Of a stretch of DNA of 64,000 nucleotides, positions 54,581-62,543 are shown piece after piece; position 1 is the stretch's first letter; every line of letters starts with the position of its first letter. The notes under the pieces are model-generated. The model did no database searches. It was not told where the DNA came from and was given only the letters and a program-made list of their open reading frames with translations. A program made the translations under genes and the position numbers. Origin of the DNA: Planctomicrobium sp051466335 (GTDB lineage: Bacteria > Planctomycetota > Planctomycetia > Planctomycetales > Planctomycetaceae); contig NZ_CP195793.1 of assembly GCF_051466335.1 (NCBI RefSeq), positions 3,348,001-3,412,000 of the forward strand. Reading direction: 5' to 3'.

Positions 54581-55630
54581 GTGTCAAAGACACAAACTCT
54601 GCAACCCGCAATTGTGAACTATGCAAATGAGCCCCATGCAGTTGAATTGCGGCAGGTAGAAATCCCCGTCATCGGTGAAGAGGATGTGCTCCTGGAAGTC
54701 GCCGCAGTTGGTGTGTGTGGAAGCGATCTTCACCAATGGCTCGCTGTCCATAGCTGGCCGGTCGCCTACCCTGTCACACTTGGCCACGAGTTTGGTGGAA
54801 CAATTGCTGCTGTCGGTTCTCGTGTCACAGCCTGGAAGCAAGGTGATCGCGTTGTCAGCGAAACCGCTGCTATTATCGACCCGTCGAACCCGATGTCTCG
54901 ACAAGGCCTGTACAATCTCGATCCGACTCGAAAAGGATTCGGTTACGGAACCAACGGAGCAATGACAAAGTTTGTCAAAGTTCCTGCCCGCTGCCTGCAC
55001 CACGTTCCAGCGAATCTGGAATTTGAAAAAGCGTGTCTCACAGAACCCTGCTCGGTTGCTTACAGCGCAGTGATTGCCAACGGAGATATCAAACCCGGCG
55101 ATCGCATTCTCGTTCTCGGTCCCGGGCCGATCGGGATTCTGTGTGCCGCCATGGCGAAATTGCAGGGGGCCATCGTCGGAGTGGTCGGCTTGGAGCGCGA
55201 CCGCAAACGTTTTGAAGTTGTCAAGAAATATGGTTGCGAACCAATTGTCGGCGACTGCCGGGAATGGGCCTACGCAATGGATGGGCTCGGCGTAGATGGA
55301 GTAATCGATGCTGCGGGCGTTTCCGCGACACTGAAAACTGCGATTGAAGTCGTCCGTCCCGCAGGCTGGATCAGCAAGGTCGGTTGGGGTCGCGATCCTT
55401 TGAACTTCTCACTCGACCCATTGGTTCAAAAGAATATTCGTCTGCAGGGAAGTTTCAGTCACAACTGGCCCATCTGGGAACGTGTACTTCGACTTCTTTC
55501 CACCGGACTGCTCGACCTTGATCCGGTTCTGGGTGGAGTTTGGGCACTGGAAGATTGGCACGAGGCGTTTGAGACGATGCATTCCGGTGAAATCACCAAA
55601 GCGGTGCTGAAGCCAACTCTGACCGCGTGA
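54581..55630 (+). CDS. Zinc-binding polyol/threonine dehydrogenase-like protein (MDR)
   Basis: 349 residues from a GTG at 54581 (GGGAG upstream). GVCGSDLHQW and GHEFGGTIAAVG carry the catalytic zinc ligands of the sorbitol/L-threonine dehydrogenase branch; the structural four-Cys lobe of classical ADH is absent, as in many sorbitol dehydrogenases. The Rossmann motif is LVLGPGPIGILCAAMAKLQGA. It would oxidise a polyol or sugar with NAD(P). It lies between the HUMPS-family gene (157 bp) and the isomerase (108 bp), so the three may be one operon for a sugar acid or polyol. Confidence 0.88.
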   Translation: MSKTQTLQPAIVNYANEPHAVELRQVEIPVIGEEDVLLEVAAVGVCGSDLHQWLAVHSWPVAYPVTLGHEFGGTIAAVGSRVTAWKQGDRVVSETAAIIDPSNPMSRQGLYNLDPTRKGFGYGTNGAMTKFVKVPARCLHHVPANLEFEKACLTEPCSVAYSAVIANGDIKPGDRILVLGPGPIGILCAAMAKLQGAIVGVVGLERDRKRFEVVKKYGCEPIVGDCREWAYAMDGLGVDGVIDAAGVSATLKTAIEVVRPAGWISKVGWGRDPLNFSLDPLVQKNIRLQGSFSHNWPIWERVLRLLSTGLLDLDPVLGGVWALEDWHEAFETMHSGEITKAVLKPTLTA

Positions 55631-55738
55631 TTCTGCTGACTGCTCCCAAGAATTCCTGAACCGAACTATCATGCGATCGATTGATCGACGCGCATCATCG
55701 GGTGATCTCTTTATTTTGTTGCCAGAAAGTACACTCCA

Positions 55739-56623
55739 GTGCCTCAACTCGCTGCTTTCCCTAAAGCGTACATGGACGACCTCTGCCTGACAGGAAAGAT
55801 GTCACTCCGAGAGTGGATCGAACTTGCTGCTTCTTTGCGGATTGATGGACTGGAGATGTACACCGGTATCATCGATCTCAAAGATCCTGCCTACTGGCCG
55901 GAAGCACGCAAGATTGCGAACGATCTCGGGCTCGAAATTCCGATGATGTGCGCTTCTCCTGACTTCACGCATCCGGATAAGAGTTTTCGACAGGAACAGA
56001 TCGATCAGGAAAAACGCTGCATCGACATGACTGCCGCTCTCGGGGGAACCTACTGCCGAGTACTTTCTGGTCAAAGACGCCCTGAGGTCTCGCGAGAACA
56101 GGGCATTCAGCTCACAGTCGAATGCATTGAGGCTTGCCTGCCGCACGCCAAACAGGCTGGTGTAACGCTCATTCTGGAAAACCACTATAAGGACAACTAC
56201 TGGCAATTCCCGGAGTTCGCTCAGTTTACTGACGTCTTCTGTGACCTCGTCGATCGCCTGCACGACCCGAATTTCGGAGTGAACTACGACCCGAGCAATA
56301 CGATTCTCGCAGGAGAAGATCCACTCGTTCTGCTCGAGAGAGTCAAACATCGAGTCGTCACCATGCACGCGAGCGATCGCTACCTCGCAAACGGAACGAT
56401 CGAAGATCTTCGCAAGGAAGAAGACAGCGTCGGATACGCCAGCCGACTGCGACACGGTGAAATCGGAAAGGGAATGAACGACTACGACGCGATCTTTTCA
56501 ACGCTGAAAAATGTCGGATTTGATGGCTGGATCAGTATTGAAGATGGCGTAGATGGATTCGATCAGCTAGAAAGAAGTGTCGCCTTTCTCAACCAGAAAA
56601 TTGCACAACACTGGCCAGAATAG
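55739..56623 (+). CDS. Sugar phosphate isomerase/epimerase (xylose-isomerase-like TIM barrel)
   Basis: 294 residues from a GTG at 55739. No signal peptide, so cytoplasmic, unlike the Tat-exported relative at 47930. AP-endonuclease-2-type barrel motifs: RIDGLEMYTGI, EIPMMCASPDFTHPD, TLILENHYKDNYWQ (Glu ligand), NFGVNYDPSNTI and WISIEDGVDG. Such enzymes isomerise or epimerise ketoses and sugar phosphates, with a divalent metal. Third gene of the same-strand group after the HUMPS-like and dehydrogenase genes; a hydrolase gene follows 45 bp later. Confidence 0.88.
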   Translation: MPQLAAFPKAYMDDLCLTGKMSLREWIELAASLRIDGLEMYTGIIDLKDPAYWPEARKIANDLGLEIPMMCASPDFTHPDKSFRQEQIDQEKRCIDMTAALGGTYCRVLSGQRRPEVSREQGIQLTVECIEACLPHAKQAGVTLILENHYKDNYWQFPEFAQFTDVFCDLVDRLHDPNFGVNYDPSNTILAGEDPLVLLERVKHRVVTMHASDRYLANGTIEDLRKEEDSVGYASRLRHGEIGKGMNDYDAIFSTLKNVGFDGWISIEDGVDGFDQLERSVAFLNQKIAQHWPE

Positions 56624-56667
56624 TCAAAATACACAGGCCTTTCGCTGTGTACATACAAACACTGACA

Positions 56668-58308
56668 ATGGGTCTGATCACGGTGAAAAATATTCTGCAC
56701 AAGCAGCGATCCCTCTTTCAGTTGATTTGCTCGACAGGGTTTTGCCTGTTGGGTTTATGGACGGGGATATTGCTTGCTCAGGAGACCGTCCGACCCGCTG
56801 CGAGTGACGGAAGCGTGACAACTTCCCCCGCACAGAATGTGTTAGCCTCTCCACCGAATCCTGCGGAAGCGAGCAAGCCATCCGAACCCAAAAAGCCGAC
56901 CGAGACACCGGCGGCCGAAAAGAAGGAACCGGTTCCTCGTGCGATCGTGCCTCACCAGAGGCTCATGGTCAGCAGCGATGGACGCTACCTGCAAACGGTA
57001 AATGGCGAGCCATTTTTTTATCTTGCGGATACCGCTTGGGAACTTTTCCATCGACTCAATCGCGAGGATGCCGCGAAATATCTGGAAGACCGGGCCGCAA
57101 AAGGCTTCACCGTCATTCAGGTGGCTGTGCTCGCCGAAAACGACGGCTTGAATCTCCCGAACGCCTACGGCCATTGTCCGCTGATCGACAACGATCCATC
57201 GCGCCCAGACATTCAGCCAGGTCCAGACAATGATTACTGGGATCATGTCGACGCGATCGTCAATATGGCTGCCGAAAAAGGGCTCTTCATCGCCATGGTC
57301 CCGACTTGGGGCGACAAATGGTGCAAGTTGGACGGAACCGGGCCGGAGATTTTCACTCCGACGAACGCCGCCAAGTACGGGGAATGGCTCGGCAAGCGCT
57401 ATCTCGAACAACCTGTCATTTGGTTGCTTGGTGGGGACCGAGACCCCATCAACGAAGTGCAGGTCGACATTGTTCGACAGATGGCAGCAGGACTCCAACT
57501 TGGGGATGGAGGAGCCCACCTGAAGACGTTCTATCCACAAGCGACCAGTAATTCCGCTCAGTTTTTCCATACTGATGAATGGCTGGGCTTCAACATGATT
57601 CAGTCCGGGCAGGCTCGTCCCGTTCGCCCCAACTACATCGACGCTGCCAAAAACCTGAACCGTACTCCAGTCAAGCCGACACTGGATGGCGCCCCCTGCT
57701 ATGAAGACCACCCAGTCTTCGGCGAAAAATGGGACAAGCGCGAGACGTCGAAGCAACTGATTGACTGGTTCGACGAATGGGATGTTAGAAAGTCCGCGTA
57801 TGAATCCATGATTTCGGGAGCATGCGGGCACACATACGGAAACAATAATATCTGGCAATTCTGGACTCCAGAAATCACCCCGATCTACTTAGCTCGTACT
57901 CCGTGGAAAGATGCCCTGAATCATCCCGGTGCGATTCAAATGCAGCACCTGAAGAAACTGTTCACCGCCAGACCATTCTGGAATTTGCGTGCCGATCAAA
58001 CATTGATCGTGAAAGACGAAGCAGACGAAGAAAACCATGCACAGGCTGCCCTCTCCCGGCTAGGCAATTACGCCCTCGTGTACCTTCCGACCGGCATGCC
58101 TGTCACGCTGAAGTTCGAAAAAATGACCAGCTCTGAAGTGCGTTGCTCATGGTTCAATCCACGACAAAACTCAACACAGGTCATCGGAACATTCGCCAAA
58201 ACAACCGACCTGAAGTTTACCCCTCCCACTTCAGGAAGAAACAATGACTGGATTCTGGTCCTGGACGATCCCGCAGCGATGCTCCCCCGAATCGGATCAA
58301 GCCATTAA
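56668..58308 (+). CDS. DUF4038 glycoside hydrolase-like protein (apiosidase type)
   Basis: 546 residues from the ATG at 56668 (GTG at 56647 possible). A signal peptide or anchor (LICSTGFCLLGLWTGILLAQ) is followed by a Pro/Lys/Glu-rich linker of about 60 residues. The catalytic part (about 100-450) has the DUF4038 wording FFYLADTAWELFHRLNREDAAKYLEDRAAKGF, IAMVPTWGDKW, WLLGGDRDP, and SGACGHTYGNNNIWQFW; a collagen-binding-like beta domain ends it. Relatives include GH140 apiosidases on plant or algal pectin. Acid/base residues probably lie in GGDRD and later DGAPCYEDHP. Being secreted, it may supply the sugars handled by the preceding cytoplasmic genes. Confidence 0.85.
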   Translation: MGLITVKNILHKQRSLFQLICSTGFCLLGLWTGILLAQETVRPAASDGSVTTSPAQNVLASPPNPAEASKPSEPKKPTETPAAEKKEPVPRAIVPHQRLMVSSDGRYLQTVNGEPFFYLADTAWELFHRLNREDAAKYLEDRAAKGFTVIQVAVLAENDGLNLPNAYGHCPLIDNDPSRPDIQPGPDNDYWDHVDAIVNMAAEKGLFIAMVPTWGDKWCKLDGTGPEIFTPTNAAKYGEWLGKRYLEQPVIWLLGGDRDPINEVQVDIVRQMAAGLQLGDGGAHLKTFYPQATSNSAQFFHTDEWLGFNMIQSGQARPVRPNYIDAAKNLNRTPVKPTLDGAPCYEDHPVFGEKWDKRETSKQLIDWFDEWDVRKSAYESMISGACGHTYGNNNIWQFWTPEITPIYLARTPWKDALNHPGAIQMQHLKKLFTARPFWNLRADQTLIVKDEADEENHAQAALSRLGNYALVYLPTGMPVTLKFEKMTSSEVRCSWFNPRQNSTQVIGTFAKTTDLKFTPPTSGRNNDWILVLDDPAAMLPRIGSSH

Positions 58309-58521
58309 TTCGATATGGATGGTCACGCTGAGTGGCAATCGAATTCACTCCGCCCAAATGCCGCGAGTTTCTCAATTCAAATCTGGTGAATGAGTTCGGT
58401 CCGTGGATTCCGAATGGTTCAGTCTCTGAGTGCCTGCTGTTAGAATGACGAGGTCGCCCGAATCCCGATTTCTCGGGTTTCTTCGATCCGTTATTTCCTC
58501 TCGCTGCCGCTCAGGAGAGCC

Positions 58522-61500
58522 ATGAGCACCATTACTCGTCCGTTCGCTCATCTTCACTGCCACACCCATTACTCTCTTCTCGACGGGGCGAACCGTGTTC
58601 CCGATCTGGTGAAGCAGGTGAAGAATCTGGGAATGAACGCCTGCGCGATCACGGATCACGGCAATCTTTACGGGGCACTCGAGTTCTATCAAACGTGCAG
58701 AAATCACGATGTGAATCCCATCCTTGGGTACGAAGCCTATATGGCTCCCGGGAATCGGTCGGATCGAAGCGCCTCGCGCATGAAAGAGGCTGCCTTCCAT
58801 CTCACTCTGTTGGCGATGAACCGGACCGGATTCCAGAACCTCGTCAAGCTGGCAAGTAAAGCGTATCTGGAAGGATTTTATTACAAGCCTCGTATCGACA
58901 AAGAGATCCTCAAAGAGCACAACGAAGGGATCATCTGTCTTTCTGGCTGCGCATCCAGCGAGCTGTCTCGTCTTCTGCTCGCTGACGAGAAGGACAAAGC
59001 CAAACAACTGGTCCACTGGTATACGGAGCTTTTCGGAGATCGTTTCTATCTGGAAATCCAGGATGGGGGAGTCGAGATTCAGCAGTCGTGTGCAGAAGCG
59101 ACCATCATTCTTGCAAATCAAATGGGCCTGCCGCTCGTTGCAACCAACGATGCCCATTATCTCTGCCAAACCGACGCCGACATGCACGATGTGCTGCTGT
59201 GCGTGAACACCAAATCGTACCGAAGCGATGAAAATCGGATGAAGATTGGAACAGACCAACTCTTCCTCCGCTCTCCAGAGCAGATGTACGACGCATTCCC
59301 GAACCTTGCCGATGCGGTGGCCCGTTCGCAGGAAATCGCCGATCGCTGTAATATCGAACTCGACCTGAAGACCCGTCACTTCCCGGTGTTCAACCCGCCG
59401 GACCAGAAAACCGACGTTCAATACTTGCGGGAAGTGGCCCAAAAAGGGCTTCAATGGCGTTACGGTGAAGAGCCGAAAGAGGTCTTTCAAAAACGACTCG
59501 ATTACGAACTCGGCGTGATTGAACGCATGGGATTCGCGAGCTACTTCCTGATTGTCTGGGACTTTGCGCAGTTCGCACGCAGCCAGGGAATTCCCACGAC
59601 CGCTCGTGGTTCCGCCTGTGGAGCGATCGTGTCGTACGTTCTCGGTATCTCCGACGTCTGCCCGATCGAATACGACCTGCTTTTCGAACGTTTCCTCGAC
59701 CCCAGTCGAACAGAAGCCCCCGATATCGATATGGACTTCTGTCGCGATCGTCGCGAAATGGTGCTTAACTACGTCAAAGAAAAATACGGGCACGAAAACG
59801 TCGCCCAGATCGGTACATTCGGGACACTGAAGGCGAAAGCCGCCATTCGCGACGTCGCCCGTGCCCTCTCGGTTCCGCTGAAGCGCGCCGACGAAATCGC
59901 CAAGATGGTCCCGGAGACCTTGAACATCAAGCTGAAGGATGCGCTCAAGGAAAGTGCAGAACTTCAGGAGCAGTTCGATAACGACCCGCAAGTCAAAGAA
60001 CTCATTACTTTCGCGATGGCACTCGAAGGTCTTGCGAAATCGGCAGGAACCCATGCAGCTGGTGTGGTCATCGCCGACCGTCCGCTGCAGGAATACGTGC
60101 CCTTGCAGAAGATCTCGGGCAAGGACGATGTCCTGACGCAGTGGACCGAAGTCGAAAAGGCGGGTCTGTTAAAGATGGACTTCCTCGGATTGAGGAATCT
60201 GTCGATTCTGGACAAGGCCGTGAAGAATGTGAAAAAGCATCGCGGCGTCGATATTATCCCCAAAGACTTGCCACTCGATGACAAGCAAACGTTCGCACTG
60301 CTCCAACGTGGCGAGACGAAAGGAATTTTTCAGCTCGAATCCGGAGGAATGCGAGATCTGCTGACAAAAATGCGACCCGACCAGTTCGCCGACATCATCG
60401 CGACATCCGCTCTCTACCGGCCCGGTCCGCTGGAAGGGGGAATGGTGATGACGTACGTCAACGTGAAGAACGGTCGCGAACCGGTCCCACTTGTTCACCC
60501 CATCGTCGACGAAGTCCTCGCGGAAACCTACGGGGTCATGGTGTACCAGGAACAGGTGATGCGAATTCTGAATCGCCTGGGAGGGATCGAGCTCGCCAGT
60601 TCGTACAAGTGTATTAAGGCGATTTCGAAGAAAAATCAGGACATCATGAAGAGCTACCTCGACAAGTTCATCGAGGGAGCCCAGACACAAGGGATGTCTA
60701 AAGATCAGGCGCAGGGAATTTGGGACCTCATCGAGAAATTCGCAGGTTACGGATTCAACAAATCGCACAGCACCGCATACGGCGCCATTGCGTATCAGAC
60801 AGCCTATCTGAAAGCGCATTACCCGGAAGAGTTCATGGCTGCCCTGCTCTCGTGCGGAATGGAATCCAGCGAGCGAATTTTCGAGCATACAGACGACTGT
60901 CGTCGCATGGGGGTTGAAGTTCTTCCTCCCGACATCAACCGCAGCGAGGTCGAATTCACCGTTGTTGTCGAGGAAGTTCCTGTCGAGCCGCAGGAAACTC
61001 CGAAGGAAAAAGGGAAAGGAAGTCGGTCGAAGAAAGCGGCCGTAACTGCCCCGGAAGAGGCCTCGGATGCTCCAACGACGAAGATCCTCAGGCGTCTCGC
61101 CTTCGGACTCGGTGCGATCAAAGGGGTCGGTGGTTCAGCAATGCAAGCTATGGTCGATGAGCGATTGGCAAACGGGCCGTACAAAAACATCTTCGATTTA
61201 TGCGATCGAGTCGACCCGAAAATCCTCACGAAGGGGGCCATCGAAATGCTCGTCAAGGCGGGAGCACTGGACAGCCTGGGCCCAACACGAGCCCAGCATA
61301 TGCTAGTGATCGATCGAGCAGTTCAAGGGGCCGCTGCACGGCAACGCGATAAAGCCAAAGGACAAAAATCCCTCTTCGGAAACGATTCTCCAAGTTCTCA
61401 GGGAGATTCGACCGCACACGATATCGCGATGCCTGTGACCGAAGATTGGCCACACAGCCAACGACTGGCGTACGAAAAGGAAATCTTCGGCTTCTATCTG

Positions 61501-62199
61501 ACGTCCCATCCACTGACGGAATTTGCAGACAAAATCGCCACCTACACGCAGCATCAAGTCAAAGATCTGCGAGAGATCGGAGACGGAAAAGATGTGCTGT
61601 TGGGGGGCATGATCTCTTCGATCAAGAAAGCGCAGACAAAAAATCCGTCACGCAATGGAAATAGTAAGTACGTGAACTTCGATCTCGAAGATTCGACGGG
61701 CGTTGTACGTTGCATTATGTGGCCGGACGATTTCGCCAATGAAGGTGAAAAGGTTCAACAGGACACAGTGGTCATCGTCAAAGGCCGCGTCGATTGCCGT
61801 GGTCGCGAACCAAACATCATTCTCAATAAGTTGATGACGATCACCGAAGCGGAAAAAGAGTTTACTAAACAGATCATCATTTATCTGAAAAAAGGCTATC
61901 ACGCCGAGGAAGAGGTGAAGCGCACTCGAGAAACACTGAGCCGATTTCCAGGAAAGACACCGGTTGTTGTGGTCGTCAACACGACCGATCCTGACGCCGA
62001 AGCGGCTCAATCTGTCGATTCTACCGAGAGTATTGAAGAACCTATCGTCGCAGCCACAATCAAGCGCAATCGCTTGCAGGCCATTCTCTCCACCAATGTA
62101 AGCGTCGCTGCCGTCTCTGAAATGCGTGACGAAGTGCTAGCGATTCTCGGTCCCGATGGATGTCGATTCCAGGCTTCAAATCCTTCCAGCTCTTCCTGA
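58522..62199 (+). CDS. dnaE: DNA polymerase III subunit alpha
   Basis: 1225 residues, full length. Main replicative polymerase. The N-terminal PHP domain starts FAHLHCHTHYSLLDGAN with the metal His cluster; the palm includes PDIDMDFCRDRREMV with the catalytic Asp residues, and TTARGSACGAIVSYVLGI and GTHAAGVVIADRP are further DnaE1 signatures. A helix-hairpin-helix follows (AIKGVGGSAMQAMVDERL), and an OB fold (VLLGGMISSIKKAQTKNPSR...) ends the protein. A low-complexity insert (ETPKEKGKGSRSKKAAVTAPEEA) sits near residue 830. AGGAG precedes the ATG. The long antisense frame opposite its 5' half is a shadow. Confidence 0.98.
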   Translation: MSTITRPFAHLHCHTHYSLLDGANRVPDLVKQVKNLGMNACAITDHGNLYGALEFYQTCRNHDVNPILGYEAYMAPGNRSDRSASRMKEAAFHLTLLAMNRTGFQNLVKLASKAYLEGFYYKPRIDKEILKEHNEGIICLSGCASSELSRLLLADEKDKAKQLVHWYTELFGDRFYLEIQDGGVEIQQSCAEATIILANQMGLPLVATNDAHYLCQTDADMHDVLLCVNTKSYRSDENRMKIGTDQLFLRSPEQMYDAFPNLADAVARSQEIADRCNIELDLKTRHFPVFNPPDQKTDVQYLREVAQKGLQWRYGEEPKEVFQKRLDYELGVIERMGFASYFLIVWDFAQFARSQGIPTTARGSACGAIVSYVLGISDVCPIEYDLLFERFLDPSRTEAPDIDMDFCRDRREMVLNYVKEKYGHENVAQIGTFGTLKAKAAIRDVARALSVPLKRADEIAKMVPETLNIKLKDALKESAELQEQFDNDPQVKELITFAMALEGLAKSAGTHAAGVVIADRPLQEYVPLQKISGKDDVLTQWTEVEKAGLLKMDFLGLRNLSILDKAVKNVKKHRGVDIIPKDLPLDDKQTFALLQRGETKGIFQLESGGMRDLLTKMRPDQFADIIATSALYRPGPLEGGMVMTYVNVKNGREPVPLVHPIVDEVLAETYGVMVYQEQVMRILNRLGGIELASSYKCIKAISKKNQDIMKSYLDKFIEGAQTQGMSKDQAQGIWDLIEKFAGYGFNKSHSTAYGAIAYQTAYLKAHYPEEFMAALLSCGMESSERIFEHTDDCRRMGVEVLPPDINRSEVEFTVVVEEVPVEPQETPKEKGKGSRSKKAAVTAPEEASDAPTTKILRRLAFGLGAIKGVGGSAMQAMVDERLANGPYKNIFDLCDRVDPKILTKGAIEMLVKAGALDSLGPTRAQHMLVIDRAVQGAAARQRDKAKGQKSLFGNDSPSSQGDSTAHDIAMPVTEDWPHSQRLAYEKEIFGFYLTSHPLTEFADKIATYTQHQVKDLREIGDGKDVLLGGMISSIKKAQTKNPSRNGNSKYVNFDLEDSTGVVRCIMWPDDFANEGEKVQQDTVVIVKGRVDCRGREPNIILNKLMTITEAEKEFTKQIIIYLKKGYHAEEEVKRTRETLSRFPGKTPVVVVVNTTDPDAEAAQSVDSTESIEEPIVAATIKRNRLQAILSTNVSVAAVSEMRDEVLAILGPDGCRFQASNPSSSS

Positions 62200-62212
62200 G
62201 ATGCGGTTGAAC

Positions 62213-62244
62213 TGAGGCGATGATGAGAACACATCATCGCCTCA
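62213..62244 (+). terminator. Hairpin after dnaE
   Basis: tgaggcgatgatg / catcatcgcctca, a perfect 13-bp stem with a 6-nt loop; no clear T-run follows, so perhaps only partly an intrinsic terminator. Confidence 0.55.
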
Positions 62245-62543
62245 ATTGCACCCAACACATAAACCCCAATTCATATGCAAGATTGTTGTTTTTATTAACT
62301 GTTAAGTTACGCTTCGATCCAGCCGAATTAAGTTGCGATTTAGCAATAAAATTCTTGACTGCCCTCTTTGTGAGGTTATCGTAACAAAACAACTGAGCGA
62401 TCACTGAGCACTCGAAGCTCAGAACTCATGAGATCTCGGGGGAACGGTCAAGCTCCGAATGCGACTCAACGCGATCAGCGATTTCGCTGAGAAAATTTCA
62501 TTCAGAATTTGCGAATGTGGGCCAGTTAAAGCAGCCCGTACCT
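62245..62543 (+). other. Upstream region of the opgG-like gene
   Basis: About 300 bp, AT-rich near 62280-62400. A candidate promoter ttgact (about 62354) then 16-17 nt and tatcgt is present but weak. A plus frame (62459-62701) overlaps the opgG start in another frame and is rejected. Confidence 0.35.

Noticed and set aside
56842..57858. 338-codon minus-strand ORF
   Set aside because: Antisense to the DUF4038 gene, which has a signal peptide and conserved motifs.
58372..60054. 560-codon minus-strand ORF
   Set aside because: Lies opposite the 5' half of dnaE, whose motifs are intact; the antisense frame has no family-like wording.
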